From Mucilaginibacter psychrotolerans (GTDB taxonomy: Bacteria; Bacteroidota; Bacteroidia; Sphingobacteriales; Sphingobacteriaceae): DNA of 64,000 bases. Shown in pieces: positions 26,592 through 34,077 of this stretch (positions are counted from its first letter, which is position 1; each line of letters starts with the position of its first letter). Under the pieces are notes generated by a model. The model ran no database searches. It saw nothing but the letters and a program-made list of their open reading frames with translations, and was not told where the DNA came from. The position numbers were made by a program, and so were the translations under genes. The stretch lies in assembly GCF_004519315.1 (NCBI RefSeq), contig NZ_SOZE01000005.1:213488-277487 (forward strand). The letters run 5' to 3'.

Positions 26592-28091
26592 ATGAAAGCC
26601 ACGATAAAAAAGATCTTCGCCCTTTTATGTACCGTTGCACTTCTGCCAGCTTGTACTAAAGATTTTGCCGATTATAACCTGAACCCCGATGGCGTGAGTA
26701 CGCCCCAGCCCGCCTATTTACTATCAGACGCGCTGGTGAGAACCTCACAGGCCGATATGGAGCCACGTACCAATTATTGCCATGCTTTTATGCAGTATGG
26801 ATATTCAGATTTTTGGTCGGGTACTAAGTATGCCCTTTCAGATGATATCGCACGCCGTTACTGGAACAATTTCTACATACCCGTGCTGCAAAACCTGGAA
26901 TACGTGCTGCCGCTGCTAAAAGCCGATGCAGGACTGGTAACCACTTATGCTGCGGCGCGTATCTGGCGGGTTTTCATCTACCAAAAACTAACCGATTTTT
27001 ATGGTGACATCCCCTACAGCCAGGCGGGCAAGGCGCTGGCCAACGGCATTTTCACCCCGGCTTATGATACTCAGCAAATGATATATGCCGATTTGGTCAG
27101 CGAGCTTAGAGCCTCCATCGCCTTGATACGCGCCAACCCAAGCGTAGCCGTGCAGGGCGATCAGTTTTACGGCGGCAGTGCCGACCAATGGCGCAAACTG
27201 GCTGCATCGTTGTTACTAAGAGTTGGCATGCGCCTGATAAAGGTTGACCCGCAACAGGCAAACGCGTTAGCGAAAGAAGCCTATACCGAGGGCGTGATGA
27301 CCTCCAATATGGATATGCCCGTATTGAAACACAACAGCTCGGCTCCCAATGGCTTTGCGTTCAACCTGAACGATCAGCATTTCTTCCTGCATCAAACGCT
27401 AATAGACCATATGCGCGCAAGTGGCGACCCGCGCCTCAATATCTACGGCGCGGTTTATAGCAAAGAGGCTTTTTTGGGCGGCGTGGTTACCTCTACCGAC
27501 ACCTCGAAGTTTATCGGCTATAGCTTCAAAGCTGCCGCCCCGGCTCCAAATACGCGTGTAAATTACGCGATGTTTCAACCAAAAGAGACGGTTTTCTTTG
27601 ATTTCCAATACGCAGAGGTGGAGTTTCTATTGGCCGAGGCCATTTTGCGCGGATTTATTACCGGTGATGCCTCCGCGCATTACCAGGCAGGCGTAACGGC
27701 ACACATGCAATCCTTAACACTGTTGCCTACTGCGCCAAATATCAGCAACGCTCAAATAACTGCTTACCTTGCCAAGAATCCCTTAATAAACCCGGCAAAC
27801 CCTACTACTGAAGGTTCTATAGAGCGGGTCAATACCGAATTTTGGCTGGCGGGTTTTATTTTTGATGCCGATGAGGCTTACGCTAACTGGAGGCGTACGG
27901 GCTACCCGAAACTTACCCCCAACCCGAACACCATCACCGGGCCAAGCGATTCGCATGGGGTTATACCACGCAAGCTGCCATACCCCCAACAGGAATTTAC
28001 ACTTAACAGCGACAACGCAAACCGTGCCCTCGCCCAATACGGCGGCCTTAATGATTTTAACCCGCAGGCGAGGGTTTGGTGGGATAAGTAA
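26592..28091 (+). CDS. SusD/RagB-like outer membrane lipoprotein (SusD2, SusD-like 2 type)
   Basis: 499 residues. The lipoprotein signal ends LLPAC, followed by TKDFADYNLNPDGV, the same pattern as SusD1. The helical SusD-like 2 fold follows, and the C-terminus (QARVWWDK) is nearly the same as in SusD1. It works as the surface substrate-binding partner of SusC2. Its stop lies 6 bp from the stop of the convergent sialidase-like gene. Confidence 0.95.
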   Translation: MKATIKKIFALLCTVALLPACTKDFADYNLNPDGVSTPQPAYLLSDALVRTSQADMEPRTNYCHAFMQYGYSDFWSGTKYALSDDIARRYWNNFYIPVLQNLEYVLPLLKADAGLVTTYAAARIWRVFIYQKLTDFYGDIPYSQAGKALANGIFTPAYDTQQMIYADLVSELRASIALIRANPSVAVQGDQFYGGSADQWRKLAASLLLRVGMRLIKVDPQQANALAKEAYTEGVMTSNMDMPVLKHNSSAPNGFAFNLNDQHFFLHQTLIDHMRASGDPRLNIYGAVYSKEAFLGGVVTSTDTSKFIGYSFKAAAPAPNTRVNYAMFQPKETVFFDFQYAEVEFLLAEAILRGFITGDASAHYQAGVTAHMQSLTLLPTAPNISNAQITAYLAKNPLINPANPTTEGSIERVNTEFWLAGFIFDADEAYANWRRTGYPKLTPNPNTITGPSDSHGVIPRKLPYPQQEFTLNSDNANRALAQYGGLNDFNPQARVWWDK

Positions 28092-28097
28092 CGGTAA

Positions 28098-29177
28098 TCA
28101 ATTTCCCTCTTTCAAAACCACATGCTTGATGTTTTTGCGGTTGAAGGTATAGGTGATATGTATAAGGCCATCTTTGGTTTGGATAATGGCGGGGTAGCTG
28201 TATTCTTCTGTAGTGCCATCCTCTAAAACTGCTACATCGCGCCAGCTGCTGCCATCTGTAGAACAGGCCACCCGCAGTTTACTGCGCCCATTGTACCATT
28301 CTTTGCCCGGCACATCGGGGTTGTAAACGATAAGTTGTCTACCGCTTTTGAGGGTCACCGCATCTGTGCCCGAATTTGGGTTCAGCAGCATACTAGTCGA
28401 GAGTGTGCCCCAGGTTTTCCCCTTATCGTAAGACCAGGCCTGAACAACTGTACCCTGTTTGCTGCGGCACAATAGCTGCAAGGAGCCATTTTTATATTTT
28501 AGGATACTCGGCTGTATCACATCGAACTTACCAGCGGTATCTACCTGTATATTCGCCCAGGAGGCACCGTTATCAACAGAGCGTTCGATATGTACCTTCC
28601 ATCTACCGTTATTTTCTTCGATGCTGGATGGGGACAATATGCTGCCATCGGCCAATTGGATGGGTTTGTTTTTAATTGGGCCTAATATACCCTTCGGCAA
28701 TGCCTTTGCTACCGACCAGCTAAGGCCGTTGTCATCAGAGGTTTTTACCATCCCCCACCACTCCCTGGGGTTGGGGCCAACTTTGTAAAACAAGAATAAC
28801 CTGCTGGTTTTTAGTTTGAACAACACGGGGTTCCAGGTGGGATAACGGGTTACGCTGTCGATAACGCCATCGGCAATCATTACCGGTTTCGGTCCTTCTG
28901 AAGCATCGCCAAGTTTCTTGAGCCATATAGAAACATCGGGCCTGCTCTCTGCAGAGCCGCCGAAACAAGCAATCAACAGTTCGCCCTTTTTTGTTTCTAC
29001 AATGGTGGAGGCATGGCATTGCGCAAAGGGCGGCGCATCGAAAACCAATTCGGTCTTTACCTTTTCCCAGTCGGCTTGTGCCGAGGCATTGGCGAAAATT
29101 AATACTGACAACGCGCAAAGCAGCAGTAACTTAGCGGTGACGCGCGAAAGGGCTCTATTTATAGTGAGGAATTTCAT
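28098..29177 (-). CDS. secreted sialidase-like BNR-repeat protein
   Basis: 359 residues from the ATG at 29177, which precedes a signal peptide (ending ANASAQA); the frame is open to 29219. Four Asp-box motifs of the form SxDxGxxW stand at about residues 150 (SDDNGLSW), 200 (SVDNGASW), 250 (SYDKGKTW) and 305 (STDGSSW), giving a six-bladed sialidase propeller of the BNR_2 type. Many members of this type act on sialic acid, but others act on different sugars or have lost activity, so the substrate is open. It is convergent with SusD2 and probably belongs to the second glycan locus. Confidence 0.82.
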   Translation of the reverse strand: MKFLTINRALSRVTAKLLLLCALSVLIFANASAQADWEKVKTELVFDAPPFAQCHASTIVETKKGELLIACFGGSAESRPDVSIWLKKLGDASEGPKPVMIADGVIDSVTRYPTWNPVLFKLKTSRLFLFYKVGPNPREWWGMVKTSDDNGLSWSVAKALPKGILGPIKNKPIQLADGSILSPSSIEENNGRWKVHIERSVDNGASWANIQVDTAGKFDVIQPSILKYKNGSLQLLCRSKQGTVVQAWSYDKGKTWGTLSTSMLLNPNSGTDAVTLKSGRQLIVYNPDVPGKEWYNGRSKLRVACSTDGSSWRDVAVLEDGTTEEYSYPAIIQTKDGLIHITYTFNRKNIKHVVLKEGN

Positions 29178-29216
29178 ACGGATTGCTTTCTTCAGTAAAA
29201 ATAAATACTGCAGAAA

Positions 29217-29251
29217 CATTAAAGGCCGGATAAATACTCCGGCCTTTAATG
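29217..29251 (-). terminator. terminator of tRNA-Gln (bidirectional hairpin)
   Basis: A perfect 14-bp stem (CATTAAAGGCCGGA and its complement) with a 7-base loop lies 31 bp after the 3' end of the tRNA. On the minus strand TTT follows; on the plus strand GTTTTG follows. Confidence 0.75.
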
Positions 29252-29282
29252 TTTTGATAAATCAAGTTCGCAAGGAGCGACG

Positions 29283-29353
29283 TTTTCGCAAATGGATTCG
29301 AACCACTACTAGCAGAGTCAGAGTCTGATGTGCTACCGTTACACTATGCGAAA
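29283..29353 (-). tRNA. tRNA-Gln(CTG)
   Basis: 71 nt. The acceptor stem is TTTCGCA/TGCGAAA (7 bp) with discriminator A. D-arm GTGTAACGGTAGCAC, anticodon loop CTCTGAC (anticodon CUG, reads CAG), and T-arm AGTGG-TTCGAAT-CCATT. CCA is not encoded. The fold is complete and the gene is closed by a hairpin at 29217-29251. Confidence 0.95.
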
Positions 29354-29380
29354 GTTTCGGCTTTAAGTACCGCCGGAGCA

Positions 29381-29410
29381 CAAAAGTAATAAAATTTACA
29401 GATTTTCGAA
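29381..29410 (-). promoter_or_regulatory. vegetative promoter of tRNA-Gln
   Basis: Minus strand TACTTTTG (29381-29388) fits the Bacteroidota -7 element TAnnTTTG. TTCG lies 18 bases further upstream as an imperfect -33 element. The tRNA begins 28 bp downstream. Confidence 0.55.
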
Positions 29411-29501
29411 AAAAACCAATTTGAAAAGGCGGCCTGCTATCCATTAAAAATTTTAAGCGACAAGATTTAAACCGCCCGTTTTGCGTTTAAAGCCATTATC
29501 C

Positions 29502-29509
29502 TATCTTCG
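29502..29509 (+). promoter_or_regulatory. -7-like box before the 29517 lipoprotein gene
   Basis: TATCTTCG differs in one base from TAnnTTTG and ends 7 bp before the chosen ATG, which implies a very short or absent leader. Confidence 0.4.
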
Positions 29510-29516
29510 CAATTGT

Positions 29517-30485
29517 ATGATGTACACCAACTTCGCCAAACATAAATCCAGCATCTTTGCCATACTTGCCTTAGTTTTTTTGCTTAATGCCTGCGGCGGT
29601 TCCCCAAAAAAAAACAAAATTTATACCAGCATCCAAAGCGATGAATCTGTAAAACCGACTTTTATGCCCGTAAAGGGCATCCGCTTTACCGAAGTGCGCC
29701 GTACCTTTAAAAACGGCGTAGCGTTTAACGAAGATGGCTACCAGTTGGAGCCCGAGTGGCGTTTTTCTTTCCTCTCAGACGACTCGGTGAACATCTATAA
29801 CCCCAAGCGCAAGATGTTCGTGAACGCCCCGGTGCTGTTCGACCATGATTCGCTTTTTAACATCGCATGGTCGTGGATGCGCCTGCGTAAACTTACCCGC
29901 GATAGCATCTCCTTCCAAATAATGAAAGTGGAGGGCCGCTCGCTGATGCGCGATCAATCGGTAGTGTACATGACGCTATATGCCGATGACTATATCAAGA
30001 ATAAACTTCACACCACCGCCGCAGCGTTAATGAAACCCACACGAGCCGACACCTTGTTTATCCAACGAAAAACGGCACTGGCCAATAAAGACACCTCCAA
30101 GGCATTCTCTGCCCGGGAACCCGCAGTACTTACCAGTAAAACTAAACTGCTTACTATAGAACGAATAAACAGCCTAACCGTAGATGAAATACGCGAAGGC
30201 GTAAACCAGGATTATATGCTACCCGAGTACAACATTAGCATTAAAAACGCCTACGACGACTTTAAATACTCATTCTCGGTACGGGTAAATGCCGACGGTT
30301 CCCTACATTTCCTGCGTTCTGTAGTCTTCTTGTTTCCTGAATTTGTGGCCTCGTATAACCGGGCCATGCGCGGGATAACCGATGGGTACTTAAAGGCATA
30401 CCTCAACGTAAAACCCGGCACTACCCTGGGTATACCGCATGCCTGCTTTATTATCGTAAATGTAAACGGGACTAAGAAAGGGTGA
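29517..30485 (+). CDS. lipoprotein of unknown function
   Basis: 322 residues from the first of two adjacent ATGs (29517, 29520); a TTG at 29481 lies upstream of the likely promoter and is rejected. The lipoprotein signal runs to LLNACGG. The mature protein is mixed alpha/beta with no motif I recognise. The last part (SVRVNADGSLHFLRS, then GTTLGIPHACFIIVNV) looks like a small beta-rich domain of about 80 residues. It is followed by the nucleotidyltransferase pair 4 bp downstream in the same direction, but a functional link is not evident. Confidence 0.75.
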   Translation: MMYTNFAKHKSSIFAILALVFLLNACGGSPKKNKIYTSIQSDESVKPTFMPVKGIRFTEVRRTFKNGVAFNEDGYQLEPEWRFSFLSDDSVNIYNPKRKMFVNAPVLFDHDSLFNIAWSWMRLRKLTRDSISFQIMKVEGRSLMRDQSVVYMTLYADDYIKNKLHTTAAALMKPTRADTLFIQRKTALANKDTSKAFSAREPAVLTSKTKLLTIERINSLTVDEIREGVNQDYMLPEYNISIKNAYDDFKYSFSVRVNADGSLHFLRSVVFLFPEFVASYNRAMRGITDGYLKAYLNVKPGTTLGIPHACFIIVNVNGTKKG

Positions 30486-30489
30486 TGAG

Positions 30490-31245
30490 ATGCGGGAAAC
30501 AATAAAGCAAAAACTATCAGAGTTGGAGCAACAACAAAACATCAGGATACTTTATGCCTGCGAATCGGGTAGTAGGGCCTGGGGATTCGCGTCGCCCGAT
30601 AGTGATTTTGATGTGCGCTTTATTTATGCGCGCCAACTGACCGATTATCTGAACATCGCCGACGTAAAAGACGTTGTTGAATTACCAGTTAACGAGGTGC
30701 TGGATATTGGCGGCTGGGATATCCGCAAAGCACTTAAACTTTTCCTAAAATCCAACTCCCCGCTTTATGAATGGCTGCAGTCGCCTATTATTTATCAGCT
30801 GGATGATTTATTTACCGCTGAACTTAAGGCTTTGATGCCCGATTACTATTCGTTGCGGTCGGGCGCTAATCATTATTTATCCATGGCGTTCAATACGCTA
30901 ACCAACGATTTGCAGTGCGAACAGGTAAAAATGAAGCGTTATTTTTATGCACTGCGCCCTGCGCTGGCTTGCCGTTGGATAATTGAACGAGAGACGGTTC
31001 CGCCGATGGAGTTTGCGCATTTAAGGGTGCTTATAACCGATAGCGCTATCCAGTCAGCTATTGATGAATTGATGGAGCGGAAATTGATATCAGACGAAAA
31101 AACGATGATAAGCCCGGTAAGCCTGTTGAATGAATGGCTTATCGATACACTCAGTACCTGCAAAATTAAAGTGCCCCAACTGCCTTCTACGAACAAGGAC
31201 ACCGACGAACTAAACGTTATCTTTAGAAAACACATAGTTAGATGA
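30490..31245 (+). CDS. nucleotidyltransferase, RlaP/YcgL type (DNA polymerase beta superfamily), first of a pair
   Basis: 251 residues. The core nucleotidyltransferase motif is intact: CESGSRAWGF (Gly-Ser near 26-27) followed by SPDSDFDVRF with the metal-binding DxD near 39-41. The rest is helical (ALKLFLKSNSPLYEWLQSPI; YSLRSGANHYLSMAFNTL), as in the predicted nucleotidyltransferase family that includes RlaP of RNA-repair operons. It would transfer a nucleotide to an RNA, nucleotide or protein target; the target is unknown. Its stop overlaps the start of the next nucleotidyltransferase gene (ATGA), so the two are co-translated. Confidence 0.85.
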   Translation: MRETIKQKLSELEQQQNIRILYACESGSRAWGFASPDSDFDVRFIYARQLTDYLNIADVKDVVELPVNEVLDIGGWDIRKALKLFLKSNSPLYEWLQSPIIYQLDDLFTAELKALMPDYYSLRSGANHYLSMAFNTLTNDLQCEQVKMKRYFYALRPALACRWIIERETVPPMEFAHLRVLITDSAIQSAIDELMERKLISDEKTMISPVSLLNEWLIDTLSTCKIKVPQLPSTNKDTDELNVIFRKHIVR

Positions 31246-32315
31246 CTTTCGAGGGACTAAAACAACAGCCCGGATTTTTACTGCTCGATTGCGTTAGCGG
31301 CAGCCATGCCTACAATCTGGCTATTGAAACCTCCGATATCGATAAAAAAGGGATTTTTATTTTGCCCCGGCGAGAGCTATATGGATTTGGCAATACAGAA
31401 CAGGTTGCAAATGCCACCAACGATGAAGTGTATTTTGAGATTGCCCGCTTTCTTGACCTGCTAACTAAAAACAACCCGAACATATTAGAATTACTCAGTA
31501 CGCCTCCAACTCATGTACTATACCGCAACCCGTTGATGAACTTTGTGCGGGCCGAGGATTTTCTATCGAAACTATGCCTTGATACTTTCGCAGGATACGC
31601 ACAAACACAAATTAAGAAAGCAAAAGGCTTAAATAAAAAGATAAACAAAAGTATTGAAGCGGAACGGAAGTCGGTATTAGCGTTTTGCTATGTAGTAAGG
31701 GGAAATGGAAGCCTCCCGATAACCGAGTGGCTTGCAGAAAACAAATTTAGCCAGCAAGATTGCGGACTGACCACCTTACCACATTTCAGAGATGTTTATT
31801 TGCTTTATCATCGAACACAGCTAAATGGCGAAGGCAAATTCTACGGAATAATTTCCGGTCCGCATGCCGAAGATGTACAGTTGGCCCATGTTCCAAAGGG
31901 TATTGAGCCATTGGCGGTGATGAATTTTAACAAAGATGGCTACTCGGTTTATTGCCGCGAATACCGGGAATACAAAGAATGGGAGGAAAAACGCAACGAT
32001 GCCAGGTATAAAAGCACCGTATCTCATGGGCAGAACTACGACGCTAAAAACATGATGCACACCTTTCGTTTACTCCATATGGCTGATGAAATTGCATTGC
32101 ATCGCGAGGTTAATGTGCACCGGCCCGACCGTAATTTCTTATTAAAGATAAGGAACGGCGAATATTCGTTTGAGCAACTGATGCAAATGGTGGAAGAAAA
32201 AACGGAAGAAATTAAAGTGAATTATAGTAAATCTTCATTGCCAGAGAAACCGGATGCTGCTAAAGCAGAAAACATTTTGGTAGAGATTAGAGAGCAGTTT
32301 TATTCTGGGCAATAG
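31242..32315 (+). CDS. nucleotidyltransferase, RlaP/YcgL type, second of a pair
   Basis: 357 residues. The active-site motif is CVSGSHAYNL (Gly-Ser near 19-20), then ETSDIDKKGIF with DxD near 33-35. It is a distant relative of the preceding protein, longer by about 100 residues, with helical regions (KAKGLNKKINKSIEAERKS; NYDAKNMMHTFRLLHMADEI) and a charged C-terminus. Both active sites look intact, so neither is simply a dead partner. The 4-bp overlap implies a heteromeric or sequential function. No RNA ligase or RtcB gene adjoins them, unlike classical RNA-repair operons. Function is otherwise unknown. Confidence 0.83.
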   Translation: MTFEGLKQQPGFLLLDCVSGSHAYNLAIETSDIDKKGIFILPRRELYGFGNTEQVANATNDEVYFEIARFLDLLTKNNPNILELLSTPPTHVLYRNPLMNFVRAEDFLSKLCLDTFAGYAQTQIKKAKGLNKKINKSIEAERKSVLAFCYVVRGNGSLPITEWLAENKFSQQDCGLTTLPHFRDVYLLYHRTQLNGEGKFYGIISGPHAEDVQLAHVPKGIEPLAVMNFNKDGYSVYCREYREYKEWEEKRNDARYKSTVSHGQNYDAKNMMHTFRLLHMADEIALHREVNVHRPDRNFLLKIRNGEYSFEQLMQMVEEKTEEIKVNYSKSSLPEKPDAAKAENILVEIREQFYSGQ

Positions 32316-32382
32316 CTATTTTTAATATTATCTACTTACCCGCGCTAAGTTTACACGATAACAACATTTGTGTTGAATTTCC

Positions 32383-32390
32383 TATCTTTG
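32383..32390 (+). promoter_or_regulatory. -7 box of the toxin-antitoxin operon
   Basis: TATCTTTG is a full match to TAnnTTTG, 22 bp before the antitoxin start. No convincing -33 TTTG is seen at the usual distance. Confidence 0.5.
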
Positions 32391-32412
32391 GTATAATAAG
32401 CTGCAAAGTGTG

Positions 32413-32655
32413 ATGTTCAGAACAATTTTAACCCCGGATAAAAAAAACCACAGCATCGAAATGCCAAAAGAGTTTTTTGGCAAAAAAGTGGAGGTAATTG
32501 TTACAGAGATAATAGAAGACAAGACCGCGGCGCACCCTATACCTCCTGGCAACAAAAAAACTTCTGCTGCTGAATTGTTAAAAGATTTTGGCACAAACCC
32601 TGATTTCCCAACTATTGAAGAGATACGAGCTAAAGCCTGGCCATCAAAATGGTGA
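32413..32655 (+). CDS. VapB-like antitoxin
   Basis: 80 residues from the ATG at 32413 (a GTG precedes it directly). The N-terminal half (FRTILTPDKKNHSIEMPKEF, then FGKKVEVIVTEI) has the small beta pattern of addiction antidotes, and the C-terminal half is charged with Trp near the end (AKAWPSKW), the usual toxin-wrapping part. It overlaps the PIN-domain toxin gene by 7 bp. Recognition rests mainly on size and on that neighbour. Confidence 0.72.
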   Translation: MFRTILTPDKKNHSIEMPKEFFGKKVEVIVTEIIEDKTAAHPIPPGNKKTSAAELLKDFGTNPDFPTIEEIRAKAWPSKW

Positions 32656-33017
32656 TTTTTGATACTAACATCCTAATTGAGTTATACCACGGAAATCCCC
32701 AAATTAAAACAAAGATTGAAGTCCTCGAGGCCGAGACGTTTTATGTAAGCAGTATTACCGCTGCTGAATTTTTAGTTGGTGCGAGAGATAAAGTCGAGTT
32801 TAGTCGAGTGGAAAAACATTTGGCAAAATACAACGTCATCCCAATTACACCGGACATTTCTGAAATCTTCCTCAGCCTCTTCAAAACCTATAGCCTAAGC
32901 CATAGGCCTGGGATAGCTGATGCTCTAATCGCGGCAACTGCATTGTACTACCAAATTCCTTTATTCAACTTAAATAAAAAGCATTTTCAATTTATTCCGG
33001 GCATCGAACTAATTTGA
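32649..33017 (+). CDS. vapC: VapC-like PIN-domain ribonuclease toxin
   Basis: 122 residues. The PIN acidic residues are Asp5 (VIFDTNILIE), Glu40 (ITAAEFLVG) and Asp91 (GIADALIAATA); the final segment NLNKKHF is the usual end of the fold. VapC proteins cut tRNA or rRNA and are held inactive by the antitoxin encoded just upstream. The 7-bp overlap with the antitoxin gene is typical. The pair is AT-rich compared with flanking genes, in line with transfer. Confidence 0.9.
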   Translation: MVIFDTNILIELYHGNPQIKTKIEVLEAETFYVSSITAAEFLVGARDKVEFSRVEKHLAKYNVIPITPDISEIFLSLFKTYSLSHRPGIADALIAATALYYQIPLFNLNKKHFQFIPGIELI

Positions 33018-33041
33018 TTAAACCGCAGCTAACAACATCGC

Positions 33042-33455
33042 TCACTGCGCCTCAAGGTTTATTTTCGTAAATACGGCAATATCTATCCGCCGCTCTTCAA
33101 TTCTTTTCACATTCCCTGCAACCAAATCGTTTAAGGTCTTCCAATAATCTTTGTTTTCGATCCAAAAACCAACGTTCACCCGCAATACACTCTGCAGTAA
33201 ATCGCCTTCGTATATATCTCCCTCCGCAAGGATATCGTTGGTAAGTACCCCAATTGCTAAAGGAATTAAATAATCGAGGCCTTCATTTTGACAAATCATT
33301 AAACGCATATCTTCTACCGAAAAATCATTAAGGGGAATTTTTCTTAGTGCAGCAATTCGATTAACTAAACGATAGTCAGAATCATCGTCGGGCCATTTAT
33401 TTTTCTCTAAATTTTCCAGCGTTTTGTAACGCCAGTTGTTTTCGAATTTTTTCAA
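33042..33455 (-). CDS. CdiI-like contact-dependent inhibition immunity protein (orphan)
   Basis: 137 residues from a TTG at 33455; an in-frame stop lies six codons upstream and the first ATG is residue 49, so TTG is the only sensible start. The pattern (TLENLEKNKW, LRKIPLNDFSVEDMRLMICQ, GLDYLIPLAIGVL, EGDIYEGDLLQSVLRV) is that of a family of immunity proteins for contact-dependent growth inhibition. No CdiA-type toxin or CdiB gene is nearby. It follows the DUF1801 gene by 8 bp in the same direction. It may protect against toxins of neighbours, or be a relic. Confidence 0.7.
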   Translation of the reverse strand: MKKFENNWRYKTLENLEKNKWPDDDSDYRLVNRIAALRKIPLNDFSVEDMRLMICQNEGLDYLIPLAIGVLTNDILAEGDIYEGDLLQSVLRVNVGFWIENKDYWKTLNDLVAGNVKRIEERRIDIAVFTKINLEAQ

Positions 33456-33463
33456 TGTACTGC

Positions 33464-33949
33464 TTATTTCTTATTCGCCACTTTAGCCTTTAACTCCCTT
33501 TTCACCGGCGAAATTGATTTGGTGATGGTAAATCCTTTGATGATGTCTTTCGGGTTTTTCACTTTGGCAAGAGAGTTGATATAGGCATCGGCCATTAGCT
33601 TGTAGATATATTCCTTAGGAAAATCTTCCTTGCTGGCAACTTTGATATAGCGGAACTGCTTGCCGTTGCCAATCAGCATCTTTTTCGGGTCTTCCAGTTC
33701 GCTACCCCAGTTAAAACCGAATATCACGTTTTGGTTGGTGCGCCAAATAGCGACGTTGCAAAATACCTGCCCAAGCTTCTCCGTTGGCGACCACCCAAAC
33801 GCAACGGCATTATAGGCATCGTAAACCAGTTCATTGGTATCGGGGAACATATCCCAGGCAAAATCGCGCAGCCATAAAGCCAGTTCAATCGTTTCGGGCT
33901 TAAAGGGCTCCATGAATTTAAGCAGGTCGGTAGTTTGGTCTTTGCTCAC
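33464..33949 (-). CDS. DUF1801 domain protein
   Basis: 161 residues from a GTG start (the next candidate, an ATG, is residue 13). The DUF1801 fold is recognisable from LVYDAYNAVAFGWSPTEK, FGFNWGSELEDPKKMLIG and KQFRYIKVAS, with a basic C-terminal tail (VKRELKAKVANKK). This small cytoplasmic family has no settled function. It is the upstream gene of a likely two-gene operon with the CdiI-like gene. Confidence 0.82.
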   Translation of the reverse strand: MSKDQTTDLLKFMEPFKPETIELALWLRDFAWDMFPDTNELVYDAYNAVAFGWSPTEKLGQVFCNVAIWRTNQNVIFGFNWGSELEDPKKMLIGNGKQFRYIKVASKEDFPKEYIYKLMADAYINSLAKVKNPKDIIKGFTITKSISPVKRELKAKVANKK

Positions 33950-34077
33950 TGGCTTAGAGATTAGAGGTTAGCGACTTGAGGTTAGTATAAATATACAATT
34001 TAAGATATACCTTGGCAATTCCAACCTTTTACCTTCTCCAACCGTTCTAAATTTTTAACCCTCCTTTAACCACACAA

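Noticed and set aside
29481..29516. TTG-started N-terminal extension of the lipoprotein
   Set aside because: It lies over the likely -7 box and adds residues ahead of a normal lipoprotein signal.
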